64,000 bases of DNA, from NCBI RefSeq assembly GCF_003627055.1, contig NZ_CP032624.1:1302001-1366000 (forward strand), given 5' to 3'. Positions 42,339 through 51,502 of this stretch are shown piece by piece. Position numbers and translations under genes: made by a program. Position 1 is the stretch's first letter; every line of letters begins with the position of its first letter. Below the pieces are notes generated by a model. The model was not told the DNA's origin and did no database searches. It was given only the letters and a program-made list of their open reading frames with translations. Source of the stretch: Gryllotalpicola protaetiae (GTDB lineage: Bacteria; Actinomycetota; Actinomycetes; Actinomycetales; Microbacteriaceae).

Positions 42339-43468
42339 CACTCCCCCGCCTTCACGCTCACGACGGTACCGTGCGGCTCCGCCGCCGTCACGGAGAGCAC
42401 GGCGCCGGCCGCGGCCGCCCGCTGGGCGAGCCCGGCGAGGCCGCTGCCCGAATGCATGCCGCTGGAGGCATCCGTTCCCACCCCCGCCGGCCCGGCACCC
42501 CCACCGACCCCGTCGTCGACGATGATGACCGCGTCGGCGCGCAGCTCGATCGTGCAGTGCGAGGCATGCGCGTGCCGCACCACGTTGGTGACCGACTCGC
42601 GCACCGCCCACGCGAACAGCTCGCGCAAGGGCGCGGCTGCCACGTCGCCCGACACCGGAACAGCCGCCTCGACCTCGGCCGCGGCGAGCGCTGCGCGCGC
42701 GGCCGCGAGCTCAGTGTTGAGATCCATCTCGCGGTAGCCCGCGATCGAGGCGCGCAGGTCGGAGAGCGCTCCGCGGGTGAGCCGTTCGATGTCGGCGAGT
42801 TCGGCCTTCGTGCGCTCGACGTCACGGTCGGCCAGGCGACCCGCCAGCTCGGACTTCACGGTCACCACCGTGAGCGTGTGACCCAGCACATCATGCAGGT
42901 CACGGGTGAACCGGGCGCGCTCCTCGGCGACGGCGAGCCGCGCGATCTCGCCCTGGGCTGCCTGCAGCCGCTCGTTCGCCATGCGCAGCTGCGAGATGCC
43001 GAGCAGCATCGCCGAGACCGAGATGCCGAGCAGGATCGCGTACCAGTCCTGCGAGAGATCGCCGCCGATGAAGAGCACGACGAGTTGCGCGGCTGCGATG
43101 CCGAAGATCCAGAACGCGACGTCGAGCCCGTTGACGAACGCGACGGCGGCGGCACAGCTCACGTAGATGCCCATCCACGCGGTGTAGACGCCGAGGAACG
43201 GGAACAGCGTGCAGATCAGCGCCGCGTACCCCAGCAGCCACAGGTGCCTGCCGCTCCGCGGTGACCCCCAGCTCAGCACCGGCACGAACAGCAGCCCGGC
43301 GGCGATGAGCAGCAGGATGACCGTCACCGCGACCTTCGGCCCGAGCGAACCGCTCGAGCCCCACGCCGCCCACACCGGGATGATCACGTAGAGCGCGCCG
43401 AAGCCGGCGCCGGGGTACCAGCGCACGGCACCCCGGCTGCCCAGGCGGACGCGCGCGGACTCACGCAC
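42338..43468 (-). CDS. Sensor histidine kinase, HisKA_3 type
   Basis: 376 aa from GTG 43468 (the ORF runs 16 codons further up without family resemblance). Five to six TM helices in residues 20-150 and no large extracellular domain. HisKA_3 phospho-acceptor His in FTRDLHDVLGHTLTVVTVKSEL, then HATPase_c with N-box RESVTNVVRHAHAS and G-box DDGVGGG...GSGLAGL. DesK/LiaS-like membrane-sensing architecture. It overlaps the upstream permease end by 8 bp. Confidence 0.9.
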   Translation of the reverse strand: MRESARVRLGSRGAVRWYPGAGFGALYVIIPVWAAWGSSGSLGPKVAVTVILLLIAAGLLFVPVLSWGSPRSGRHLWLLGYAALICTLFPFLGVYTAWMGIYVSCAAAVAFVNGLDVAFWIFGIAAAQLVVLFIGGDLSQDWYAILLGISVSAMLLGISQLRMANERLQAAQGEIARLAVAEERARFTRDLHDVLGHTLTVVTVKSELAGRLADRDVERTKAELADIERLTRGALSDLRASIAGYREMDLNTELAAARAALAAAEVEAAVPVSGDVAAAPLRELFAWAVRESVTNVVRHAHASHCTIELRADAVIIVDDGVGGGAGPAGVGTDASSGMHSGSGLAGLAQRAAAAGAVLSVTAAEPHGTVVSVKAGE

Positions 43469-44201
43469 GCGCGGCGTCCCTGCGGTACCTCCACGAGATG
43501 AAGACGACCAGCACAACGGTCCAGGCGAGCAGCACCATCGCGGGCTGCATCAGCTGTCCCTGAGCGCTCGCGCCCATGTCGCCGAGGCGGTTCAGCCAGT
43601 ACGAGGGAACGGCCTTCGCGGCATCCGTCACCCAGCTCGGCATGATCTGCAGCGGCACCCACAGTCCGCCGAGAATCGCGAGCCCGAAGAACACCGCCAT
43701 GAACAGCGGCTGCGCGAACTGCGGCCTCGCGAACTGGCCGATCATGATCGCGATGAGGGTGAAGGGCAGGATGCCCGCCCACAGCCCCAGCGCCGACAGG
43801 ACCCACCCGCCTAGAGACACCGCGGGGTGGAAGGTCGCGGCGGAGATCACGAAGATCAGCACGATGCTGAGCAGCGCAGCCGCCATCGCGGCGACGACCT
43901 TCGAGACGAGGTAGCCGGTGCCGGACAGCGGGGTGATGCGCAGCTGCCGGTTCCACCCGATCGAGCGCTCCGTGACGATCACGAAGGCCTGGCCGAGAGC
44001 GGCCATCATGCCGCCGTACGCGCCCATCTGCACCGTCGTGACCATCGCCCACGGCAGGCGCGTGACGGGGTCGATGCCCGCCGTGCCGTACGCGTTGGCG
44101 AAGATGAGCAGCATCACGACGGGGATCGCGAGCGAGAAGATGAGCGAGCGCACGTTCTTCAGCTGGCGCCAGCTCTCCATGGCGAGGTAGCGGGTCTTCA
44201 T
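43461..44201 (-). CDS. ABC-2 type exporter permease
   Basis: 246 aa with six TM helices (first near residues 20-38, LIFSLAIPVVMLLIFANAYG). ABC-2 motif region includes ERSIGWNRQLRITPLSGTGYLVSKV. The start overlaps the ATPase stop (ATGA). Probably exports a drug, peptide or lipid with the upstream ATPase; such exporters beside DesK-type kinases often respond to envelope stress. Confidence 0.9.
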   Translation of the reverse strand: MKTRYLAMESWRQLKNVRSLIFSLAIPVVMLLIFANAYGTAGIDPVTRLPWAMVTTVQMGAYGGMMAALGQAFVIVTERSIGWNRQLRITPLSGTGYLVSKVVAAMAAALLSIVLIFVISAATFHPAVSLGGWVLSALGLWAGILPFTLIAIMIGQFARPQFAQPLFMAVFFGLAILGGLWVPLQIMPSWVTDAAKAVPSYWLNRLGDMGASAQGQLMQPAMVLLAWTVVLVVFISWRYRRDAARA

Positions 44202-45103
44202 CGGAGCGCCTCTGCTTCCGTCAGCGCGAGGAACGCGTCGTCCATGCTGCGCGCGGCGACCTCGATGTCGCGCAGCTCCGGGTAGCGCCCGAGCAGCGCG
44301 CGCAGGGTGCGGTCGGAGTCGGCTGCGGCGAGTGCGAGGCGATCGCCACGCAGTTCGAGTGCCGTGACACCGGGCAGAGAGCGGATGCTTGCGGCATCCG
44401 CCTCGCTCACGCTCGGCAGCGTCGCCCTGATCGTGCGGCCGGAGACGACCGCCTTCACCTGCGCGGGCGTGCCGTCGGCGACGACGCGACCGGCGCGCAG
44501 CATGACGATGCGGTCGGCGAAGGTGTCCGCCTCGTCGAGGTAGTGCGTTGCGAAGACCACCGTGCGGCCCTCGTCGGTGAGCCCGCGCATCGACTCCCAG
44601 AAGGTGCGGCGCGCCTCGACGTCCATCGCGGCGGTCGGCTCGTCGAGCAGCAGCAGCTCGGGGTTCGAGACGATCGCGACGGCGAAGCGGGCGCGCTGCG
44701 TCTGCCCGCCCGACAGCTTCGCGACCTTCTGGTCGGCGATCTCGGTGCAGCGCGCGCGGCGCAGCGCCTCGTCGACGGACAGCGGCGTGCGGTGCACGGC
44801 GGCGATCAGGGCGACGGATTCCCGGACGGTGGCCGTCGGCAGGAGGGCGCCGCCCTGCAGCATCGCGCCGACCCAGCCGGCGACGATCGCGTCGCGCGGG
44901 GTGCCGCCGAAGAGCTGCGCGGTGCCGGCGGTCGGGGTCGAGAGGCCCAGCGCCAGGTCGATGGTGGTCGACTTGCCTGCGCCGTTCGGGCCGAGCAGCG
45001 CGACGACCTCGCCGCGGCGGATGGTCAGGTCGACGCAGTCGACCGCAGTGATGCGGCCGAAGGTCTTCCTGAGGCCGCTGAGTTCGATGACGCGTTCGTT
45101 CAC
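44198..45103 (-). CDS. ABC exporter ATP-binding protein
   Basis: 301 aa from GTG 45103. Walker A LLGPNGAGKSTTIDLALGL, signature LSGGQTQRARFAVAI, Walker B LLLLDEPTAAMDV, H-loop VFATHYLDEAD. CcmA/NatA-type single ATPase. An ATG at 45130 is also possible, but the shorter start agrees with the family and lies 7 nt after a CACTCT hexamer. First gene of the exporter/two-component operon. A CGTGAC/GTCACG palindrome lies ~60 bp upstream. Confidence 0.92.
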   Translation of the reverse strand: MNERVIELSGLRKTFGRITAVDCVDLTIRRGEVVALLGPNGAGKSTTIDLALGLSTPTAGTAQLFGGTPRDAIVAGWVGAMLQGGALLPTATVRESVALIAAVHRTPLSVDEALRRARCTEIADQKVAKLSGGQTQRARFAVAIVSNPELLLLDEPTAAMDVEARRTFWESMRGLTDEGRTVVFATHYLDEADTFADRIVMLRAGRVVADGTPAQVKAVVSGRTIRATLPSVSEADAASIRSLPGVTALELRGDRLALAAADSDRTLRALLGRYPELRDIEVAARSMDDAFLALTEAEALR

Positions 45104-45160
45104 GTTTCCCAGAGTGCCCGGGGCAGGCATTCGTCGCCATCGCTCACGTCAGGAAATCAC

Positions 45161-45176
45161 CGTGACATCCGTCACG
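45161..45176. promoter_or_regulatory. Inverted repeat between ABC exporter operon and DHFR-like gene
   Basis: CGTGAC (45161-45166) and GTCACG (45171-45176) with a 4-bp centre in the 93-bp divergent spacer. It is a candidate site for the operon's own response regulator, or a leader element of the DHFR-like gene (start 20 bp downstream). Confidence 0.5.
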
Positions 45177-45196
45177 TGCCGCGCGACCATGTGCGC

Positions 45197-45784
45197 ATGG
45201 CACTGATCTATTCCGCGATCGGATCGCTCGACGGGTTCATCGAAGACGCATCGGGCGACTTCCAGTGGGCGGCGCCCGACGAGGAGCTGATGGCGCACGT
45301 CACCGAGGCGAACGCGCCGATCGGCACCTATCTCTACGGCCGGCGCATGTACGGCGTGATGCGGTACTGGGAAGACGAGCCCGCCGATTCTGAGCCGCTC
45401 GACCACGTCTGGGCGGCGCAGTGGCGGGCGGCCGCCAAGATCGTCTTCTCGCGCACGCTCACCGAGGTTGCCGGGCCGCGCACCTCGATCGTGCGCGACT
45501 TCGACGCAGGCGCCGTGCGCGCGCTGATCGATGAGGCGGAGACGGATGTGACGATCGGCGGCCCCGAGCTCGCCGGCCTCGCGCTCGCCGCCGGCCTCGT
45601 CGACGAGCTGCAGTTCTACGCGCAGCCGGTGGTCGTCGGCGGCGGCAAGCCGTGGCTGCCCGCGGGTGTCGGGCTCGAGCTCGAGCTGCTCGAGCACCAT
45701 CGCTTCGGCAGCGGCGCGCTCTTCCTGCGCTACCGCGTCGCGAGCGTGTCGCGGGTGGCCTCGACGAGGAACCTGCGCGAGTAA
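45197..45784 (+). CDS. Dihydrofolate reductase/RibD C-terminal-like reductase
   Basis: 195 aa. RibD_C fold: MALIYSAIGSLDGFIED start, GRRMYGVMRYWED, KIVFSRTLTEV, DVTIGGPELAGLALAAGLVDELQFYAQPVVVGGGKPWL. This family reduces pterin- or pyrimidine-like substrates with NADPH; members named YwjB/YyaP have no known role. ATG chosen at the conserved N-terminus. The last 55 bp overlap the convergent methyltransferase gene. Confidence 0.88.
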   Translation: MALIYSAIGSLDGFIEDASGDFQWAAPDEELMAHVTEANAPIGTYLYGRRMYGVMRYWEDEPADSEPLDHVWAAQWRAAAKIVFSRTLTEVAGPRTSIVRDFDAGAVRALIDEAETDVTIGGPELAGLALAAGLVDELQFYAQPVVVGGGKPWLPAGVGLELELLEHHRFGSGALFLRYRVASVSRVASTRNLRE

Positions 45785-46512
45785 CTCGTGAACGAGCCGT
45801 TGGCCTCGATCAGCGTGTGCATACGCGCGAGTTCGGGGCGGTACTTCTCGACCGTGAAGCCCGGCACGGTCCACAGCACCTTGCGCAGGAAGTAGACGAC
45901 TGCGCCGACGTCGAAGAACTCGACCTTGGTGACCGCCTCTTCGAGCCGGGTGATCTCGAGCCCTGCCTCGGCGGTGCGCTGCCTGATGACGGCCTCGTGC
46001 CCGTGGTCCTCGTGGGCGTCGTCCTGTGGGCCGAGGAAGAACTCGTACAGCTTCCGGTTCGTTCCCCAGCCGATCAGCTGGGCCAGAAAGGTGCCGCCCG
46101 GCTCGAGGACGCGGGCGATCTCGTCCCACGGCACACCGTACGGGTGCCGCGCGAGCACCAGGTCGAACGCCGCGTCGCCGAAGGGCAGCGGGTCGGTGCC
46201 CGCCGCGTTCGAGACCTGCCCGCCGAACGGCGCGAGCCGCGCGCGGGCGATGGCGAGATTGGGCGGCCACTCCTCGGTCGCGGCGACCGTCTGCGGTGCG
46301 GATGCCGCGTTCCCCAGCGCCTCTGCATAGACCTCGGCCCCGCCGGTCTGCACATCGAGGCTCGCGTGCGCGCGGCCGAGCCGGTCGGCCGCGAGCCTCG
46401 CGTACCCCCACGGCGGCCGCTCTTCCGTCGCCCGCCCCTCGAACCACGAGAAGTCCCACCCCTCGGTGGGCTCGGCCGCCCCTTCGGCGACGAGCGCCTC
46501 GAACTCAGGCAT
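45730..46512 (-). CDS. Class I SAM-dependent methyltransferase
   Basis: 260 aa from the ATG of MPEFEALVAEG. Motif I is divergent (ASLDVQTGGAEVYAEAL), motif II/III PLPFGDAAFDLVLARHPYGVPWDEIARVLEPGGTFLAQLIGW is typical of Methyltransf_11. It begins 8 bp inside the end of purM, so it is cotranscribed with purM, and overlaps the convergent DHFR-like gene by 55 bp. Substrate unknown. Confidence 0.87.
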   Translation of the reverse strand: MPEFEALVAEGAAEPTEGWDFSWFEGRATEERPPWGYARLAADRLGRAHASLDVQTGGAEVYAEALGNAASAPQTVAATEEWPPNLAIARARLAPFGGQVSNAAGTDPLPFGDAAFDLVLARHPYGVPWDEIARVLEPGGTFLAQLIGWGTNRKLYEFFLGPQDDAHEDHGHEAVIRQRTAEAGLEITRLEEAVTKVEFFDVGAVVYFLRKVLWTVPGFTVEKYRPELARMHTLIEANGSFTSYSRRFLVEATRDTLATR

Positions 46513-47611
46513 ACGTGCCGACGAGGCGCACCGCGCCGCCGTCGACGCCCTTGGCGCCTTGCTCGAAGCCGGCGAAGTCACGCTCCTGCGTCGACACCGT
46601 GCCGGCGACCCACGCCGGGATGCCGTCGAGCGCGAGCTTCGACACGATGGCGTCGACGGCACTCGGCGCGACGACGGCGAAGAATCCGATGCCCAGATTC
46701 CACGTGCCCTCTGCCGACTCGAGCGAGTTGCCCGCGATCTCGGAAAGCACCCGGAACACGGGCGACGGCGACCACGAAGCGCGGTCGAGCTCGGCCCACG
46801 AGCCGCGCGGCAGCACGCGCGCGAGGTTGGCCGCGATGCCGCCGCCGGTCACGTGCGAAAGCGAGTGAACGGATGCCGAGAGCTGCGGGTCTGCGAGCAG
46901 GCGCAGCAACGGCGCGGTGTACAGGCGGGTCGGCTCGAGCAGGGCCTCGCCCCAGGTGGTGCCGAGCTCGGCGCTCTGGTCGGTGTAGGAGATGCCGGCC
47001 TGGCTCAGGATGTGCCGCACCAGCGAGTAGCCGTTCGAGTGCAGCCCCGACGATCCGAGAGCGAGCACGACGTCGCCGTTCTGCACCCGATCGCCGCCGA
47101 GCACGGCATCGGCCTCGACGGCCCCGACGGCCGCCCCCGCCACGTCGTAGTCCTCTGGCCCGAGCAGGCCCGGGTGCTCGGCCGTCTCGCCGCCGACGAG
47201 GGCGGTGCGCGTCTCGGAGCAGGCGCGGGCGATGCCGGCGACGATGTCGGCGATGCGCGTCGGCACGACCTTGCCGCAGGCGATGTAGTCGGTCATGAAC
47301 AGCGGCCGCGCGCCGACGACGACGATGTCGTCGACGACCATGCCGACGAGATCCTGCCCGATGGTGTCGTGCTTGTCGATCGCCTGCGCGATCGCGACCT
47401 TCGTGCCGACGCCGTCGGTCGAGGTCGCGAGCAGCGGGCGCGTGAACGGCTTGAGGAACGACACGTCGAACAGACCGGCGAAGCCGCCGACGCCGCCGAG
47501 CACCTCGGGGCCGTGGGTCTTGCCGACGGCGGACTTCATCAGCTCGACGGCGAGGTCACCCGCCGCGGTGTCGACCCCGGCCTGGCGGTACGTGCTGCTC
47601 GAATCGCTCAC
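46505..47611 (-). CDS. purM: Phosphoribosylformylglycinamidine cyclo-ligase
   Basis: 368 aa. AIR synthase: converts FGAM to AIR with ATP, step 5 of purine synthesis. Motifs LLATSTDGVGTKVAIAQAIDKHDTIGQDLVGMVVDDI, HPGLLGPEDYDVAG and LGSSGLHSNGYSLVR. GTG 47611 lies 6 nt after a TACCCT hexamer (47623-47618), suggesting a leaderless mRNA. Opposite in strand to purF and separated from it by an MFS gene, which differs from the common purF-purM order. Confidence 0.96.
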   Translation of the reverse strand: MSDSSSTYRQAGVDTAAGDLAVELMKSAVGKTHGPEVLGGVGGFAGLFDVSFLKPFTRPLLATSTDGVGTKVAIAQAIDKHDTIGQDLVGMVVDDIVVVGARPLFMTDYIACGKVVPTRIADIVAGIARACSETRTALVGGETAEHPGLLGPEDYDVAGAAVGAVEADAVLGGDRVQNGDVVLALGSSGLHSNGYSLVRHILSQAGISYTDQSAELGTTWGEALLEPTRLYTAPLLRLLADPQLSASVHSLSHVTGGGIAANLARVLPRGSWAELDRASWSPSPVFRVLSEIAGNSLESAEGTWNLGIGFFAVVAPSAVDAIVSKLALDGIPAWVAGTVSTQERDFAGFEQGAKGVDGGAVRLVGTYA

Positions 47612-47727
47612 GACTCAAGGGTACCGAGCGCCCGCTGGCGATTCGGCCTGCGTAACGCTTGGCAGGCTGCCGGACACTACCTGATGTGACGGATGCCTGA
47701 CCTCGATCGCGCCCTGCTGCGCCGCGG

Positions 47728-48930
47728 TCACGCCGACGCGGCGAGCTGTTCGCGGTGCCGCCGGTCGAGGCGCTCGGTCGCGAAGACCAGCAGCACGAAC
47801 AATGCGACCCCCGCGCCGACGAGCGCCACGCCCTGCCACCCGGCCACGTGATAGACGAACGGCGCGAGCAGCGACCCGGTCGCCCCGCCGAGGAAGTTCA
47901 CGAAGATGTAGGCGCTGTTGATGCGGCCCCGGGCTTCGGGATCGATGCCGAAGATGATCCGCTGCCCGGCGACCTGGTTCGCCTGCGTCGCCGCATCGAT
48001 CAGCACAGCGGCACCCACGAGCGGCACCAGCGCCTGCACGGCCACCGCCCAGTCGGTGACGAGGAACATCGCCGCCATCAGTGCGAACACCACCCCGGTG
48101 ACGGCGCGCGCGTGACCACGGTCGCCGAGCCGCCCGCTGATGGGCGCGGCCAGCGCGCCGCCCGCCCCGGCGAGCGCGAACAGCGCGATCTGGAACTGGT
48201 TGAACTCGAAGGTACCGTGCAGCATGAGCGGCGCGCACGTCCAGAAGAAGTTGAACGCGCCGAACGCGAGCGCCTGGTAGAGGGCGCGTCGCTGCAGAAC
48301 GCGCGACCGGCCCAGGAATCCGAACGTCGAAGACAGCAGCCGGCCATAGCCGATGCCTGACTCGGGCTTGCGCGTCGGCAGCGTGAACCAGAGCACCACC
48401 CACAGCGCCGCGATCAGCACCGCCGCGATCGCGAACACCCACCGCCAGCCGAGCAGCCCGGTGACGAAGTTCGCGTACGGCCGCGACAGCATGATGCCCG
48501 CGAGCAGTCCGCCCATCACGTCGCCGATGACCCGCCCGCGCTGCTCGACGGGGGCGAGATGGGTCGCGAGCGGCAGCACCACCTGCGCGCCCACAGACAC
48601 CACACCGACGACGAAGGATGCCGCGAGGAACGTCGCCACGTTCGGCGCCAGCGCGACGCCGACGAGCCCGACGACCGCGATCGCCGTGGTGACGAGCACG
48701 ACGCGGCGGTTCTCGACGAGGTCGCCGAGCGTCGCGATGAACAGCAGCCCGGCCGCGTAGCCGAACTGGATCAGCGTGACCACGAGCCCCTCGGCGCCCG
48801 CCCCGATGCCGAGCTCGGCACTGATCGGCCCGATCGCCGCCTGCGCGAAGTACAGGTTCGCGACCAGCAGGCCGCAGGTGATCGCCATGACGATCGTGAG
48901 GGAGCGGGTGAGAGCGGATGCCGGGGACAT
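47728..48930 (-). CDS. MFS transporter (12 TMS)
   Basis: 400 aa. TM1 LTIVMAITCGLLVANLYFAQAAIGPISAELGI and the loop GDLVENRRVVLVTTAIAVVGL are typical of the YfcJ/arabinose-efflux-like MFS. TM helices alternate through residue 390, ending in RLDRRHREQ. The ATG is chosen as the first Met before TM1; TACCGT lies 8 nt upstream. Divergent from purF. Possibly a nucleobase or drug exporter, but nothing in the sequence settles this. Confidence 0.88.
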   Translation of the reverse strand: MSPASALTRSLTIVMAITCGLLVANLYFAQAAIGPISAELGIGAGAEGLVVTLIQFGYAAGLLFIATLGDLVENRRVVLVTTAIAVVGLVGVALAPNVATFLAASFVVGVVSVGAQVVLPLATHLAPVEQRGRVIGDVMGGLLAGIMLSRPYANFVTGLLGWRWVFAIAAVLIAALWVVLWFTLPTRKPESGIGYGRLLSSTFGFLGRSRVLQRRALYQALAFGAFNFFWTCAPLMLHGTFEFNQFQIALFALAGAGGALAAPISGRLGDRGHARAVTGVVFALMAAMFLVTDWAVAVQALVPLVGAAVLIDAATQANQVAGQRIIFGIDPEARGRINSAYIFVNFLGGATGSLLAPFVYHVAGWQGVALVGAGVALFVLLVFATERLDRRHREQLAASA

Positions 48931-49042
48931 TGCCTTCAACGGTAGGCGACCTCCGCTCAGCGATCCGTGATCACCCATGTGGGAAACTGGACACGCCCGG
49001 ATCCCGGGACCAGCACCCACGACAAATGGAGACCGCTTAGGC

Positions 49043-50506
49043 ATGTGCGGCATCGTCGGAATCGTCTCAACTGAACCGGCCAACCAGCAGATCTACGACA
49101 GCCTGCTGCTCCTCCAGCACCGCGGCCAGGATTCCACGGGCATCGCCACCGCGAACGGCAGCATGTTCCACATGCACAAGGCCCGCGGCCAAGTGCGCGA
49201 GGCGTTCCGCACCCGCGACATGCGCTCGCTGCTCGGGAACATGGGCGTCGGGCACGTGCGCTACGTCACCAAGGGCGACGCCGAGAACGAGCGCGAGTCG
49301 CAGCCGTTCTACGTGAACGCGCCCTACGGCATCATCCTCGTGCACAACGGCAACCTCACGAACACCCGCGAGCTGACCGAAGACCTGTTCCGCATCGACC
49401 GCCGTCACATGAACTCGACGAGCGACACCGAGATGCTCGTGAACGTGCTCGCCACCGAGCTCGAGGGGCAGATCTCGGGCCGCGAGCTGACGCCGGATCA
49501 GGTGTTCGCCGCGGTGTCGCAGGTGCACGAGCGCGTCGAGGGCTCGTATGCGACCATCGCGATGATCGCGGGGCACGGGCTCTTGGCGTTCCGCGACCCG
49601 TGGGGCATCCGCCCGCTGATCCTCGGCCGCCGCACGGCGGCCGGCGGCGACCGCGACGAGTGGATCGTCGCCAGCGAGTCGCTCGTGCTCGAAGCCGGTG
49701 AGTACGAGGTCGTGCGCGACGTCGCCCCCGGTGAGGCCGTCTACATCACCCTCGAGGGCGAGCTCTACTCGCAGCAGTGCGCGCGCTCGCCGCGGCTCGT
49801 GCCGTGCTCGTTCGAGTACGTCTACCTCGCCCGCCCCGACTCGATCATGAACGGCATCTCGGTGTACGAGGCGCGCCTGCGCCTCGGCGACCGCCTCGCC
49901 GACACGGTCGCACGGTACGCGCCCGCCGGCGACGTCGACGTCGTCATGCCGATCCCCGACTCGTCGCGGCCCGCCGCCATGAACGTGGCGCAGAAGCTCG
50001 GCGTCGAGTACCGCGAGGGGTTCTACAAGAACCGCTACGTCGGCCGCACCTTCATCATGCCGGGGCAGGCGCAGCGCAAGCGCTCCGTGCGGCAGAAACT
50101 GAACGCGATGTCGACGGAATTCCGCGGCAAGAACGTCCTCATCATCGACGACTCGATCGTGCGCGGCACGACCTCGAAGGAGATCGTCGACATGGCCCGC
50201 CACGCGGGCGCCAACAAGGTGACGTTCGCCTCGGCCGCCCCGCCCGTGCGCTACCCGCACGTGTACGGCATCAACATGCCGTCACGGAAGGAGCTCGTCG
50301 CCTCCGGCCGCTCGATCTCCGAGATCGCGACGCTGCTCGGCGCCGACAACCTGATCTACCAGACGGTCGACGACATGAAGTCGGCCATTCTCGAGGGACA
50401 GAGCACGATCTCGGACCTCGAGATGAGCTGCTTCACCGGCGAGTACATCACCGGCACCGTCACCGACGAGTACCTCGCCTGGGTCGAGAAGACCCAGCTC
50501 AGCTGA
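49043..50506 (+). CDS. purF: Amidophosphoribosyltransferase
   Basis: 487 aa. Catalyses the first committed step of purine synthesis. N-terminal nucleophile Cys2 directly after Met (MCGIVGIVSTEPANQQ), so no propeptide, followed by LLLLQHRGQDSTGIATANG. C-terminal PRTase with the PRPP loop VLIIDDSIVRGTTSKEIV. Bacillus-type FeS cysteines are possible around QQCARSPRLVPCSFEYVY, by position. GGAG at 49029-49032 precedes ATG 49043. Confidence 0.97.
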   Translation: MCGIVGIVSTEPANQQIYDSLLLLQHRGQDSTGIATANGSMFHMHKARGQVREAFRTRDMRSLLGNMGVGHVRYVTKGDAENERESQPFYVNAPYGIILVHNGNLTNTRELTEDLFRIDRRHMNSTSDTEMLVNVLATELEGQISGRELTPDQVFAAVSQVHERVEGSYATIAMIAGHGLLAFRDPWGIRPLILGRRTAAGGDRDEWIVASESLVLEAGEYEVVRDVAPGEAVYITLEGELYSQQCARSPRLVPCSFEYVYLARPDSIMNGISVYEARLRLGDRLADTVARYAPAGDVDVVMPIPDSSRPAAMNVAQKLGVEYREGFYKNRYVGRTFIMPGQAQRKRSVRQKLNAMSTEFRGKNVLIIDDSIVRGTTSKEIVDMARHAGANKVTFASAAPPVRYPHVYGINMPSRKELVASGRSISEIATLLGADNLIYQTVDDMKSAILEGQSTISDLEMSCFTGEYITGTVTDEYLAWVEKTQLS

Positions 50507-50539
50507 TCGGACGCGGCGAGAGGCACGTCCCTTTCGCCG

Positions 50540-50640
50540 CATTTCGATGAGGGCACCATTTCTTGCCCCGATGCCACCATTGGTGCCCTGACGGCACCAA
50601 TGGTGGCGTGGCGCTCAAGAGTGGTGCGCTCATCGAAATG
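50540..50640. repeat. Three-level nested hairpin in purF convergent gap, variant F
   Basis: Outer CATTTCGATGAG (50540-50551) / CTCATCGAAATG (50629-50640). Middle GCACCATTTCTTG (50553-50565) / CAAGAGTGGTGC (50616-50627), imperfect. Inner GCCACCATTGGTGCC (50573-50587) / its exact complement (50593-50607) with loop CTGAC. The inner arm is itself a near-palindrome. No T-tract. It sits between purF and the convergent membrane-protein gene. Confidence 0.85.
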
Positions 50641-50679
50641 GAGTCGCGACGGCACGCGCCCGCGCGACGTGCAGTCCGG

Positions 50680-51054
50680 CTAGCGGTCTTTCGGCTTGCC
50701 CGTGATCTTCTGGGCTTCGACGAGACGGATGCTGCGGCGCGAGACGCGCTCGGCGATGAGCGCGATCACCGCGCCGAGCGCCAGGCCGAAGGCGACCGAG
50801 ATGAGCAGCGCGAAGCCGTAGACGGTGCCGCGACTGTACGTCGCGGTCTCGGCGTCGTAGGGGAGCGAGAAGGTGATGATCGTGATCGCGATGCCGGCGA
50901 GCACCGCGAACAGGATCATGAAGTTCCAGTAGTTCGGCGTGCGGCGCACCTCGACGAGCGTCGGTTCCGCGGTCTCTTCGACCTCGAAGGTCGGCTCGAC
51001 CTGCGCCTCGGGCTCGAACTCGGGCTCGGGGGTGTCGGGGCGCTCGTCGGTCAC
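50680..51054 (-). CDS. Small membrane protein
   Basis: 124 aa. An acidic Pro/Glu-rich N-terminus (residues 1-38) is followed by two TM helices (FMILFAVLAGIAITIITFSL and VYGFALLISVAFGLALGAVIALIAERV) and a basic C-terminus. I do not recognise a named family with certainty. It follows the sterol-carrier-family gene by 4 bp, in an operon. GTG 51054 is the only start that fits this spacing. Confidence 0.75.
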   Translation of the reverse strand: MTDERPDTPEPEFEPEAQVEPTFEVEETAEPTLVEVRRTPNYWNFMILFAVLAGIAITIITFSLPYDAETATYSRGTVYGFALLISVAFGLALGAVIALIAERVSRRSIRLVEAQKITGKPKDR

Positions 51055-51058
51055 CCGA

Positions 51059-51463
51059 TCATTCTCCCAAGTCGAAGCTGTGCGGCAGCACGGGGACGAG
51101 GTCGTCGAGCGTCGCGCGCGTGCCCGACGCCGACACGCGCGCGGCGTCGACGGCATCGGCCCAGCTGAGACGACCGGCCGCGAGGGCGACCCAGGTCGCG
51201 GCATCCGTCTCGATCACATTCGGTGGCGTGCCGCGCGTGTGCCGCGGGCCCTCGACCACCTGCACCGCGCCGAACGGGGGCACGCGCACCTCGACCGTGT
51301 GGCCGGGCGCCTTCTCTTCGAGCAGCTGCAGCAGGTAGCGCACCGCGGTCGCCAGGGTGTCGCGCGCGCCGGCGGGCGCAGCGCCCTCGGGGGCGGTCGT
51401 CTCGTTCAGCACTGCCTTGACTGCTGCGAGCCCGGTCGCATCGTCGATTCCCCGCTTCGCCAC
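51059..51463 (-). CDS. Bacterial sterol-carrier-family (SCP-like) protein
   Basis: 134 aa, MAKRGIDDATGLAAVKAVLNE start; SCP-like core VEVRVPPFGAVQVVEGPRHTRGTPPNVIETDAATWVALAAGRLSW. Members of this family bind lipids by analogy, but the actinobacterial ones are uncharacterised; the gene is commonly found beside purF/purD. Start GTG 51463 is 39 bp from the divergent purD start, so the promoters overlap. Confidence 0.85.
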   Translation of the reverse strand: MAKRGIDDATGLAAVKAVLNETTAPEGAAPAGARDTLATAVRYLLQLLEEKAPGHTVEVRVPPFGAVQVVEGPRHTRGTPPNVIETDAATWVALAAGRLSWADAVDAARVSASGTRATLDDLVPVLPHSFDLGE

Positions 51464-51502
51464 GACAGAAGTCTCCCACCGGGCCGTCGGTACGCTTGAC
51501 AG

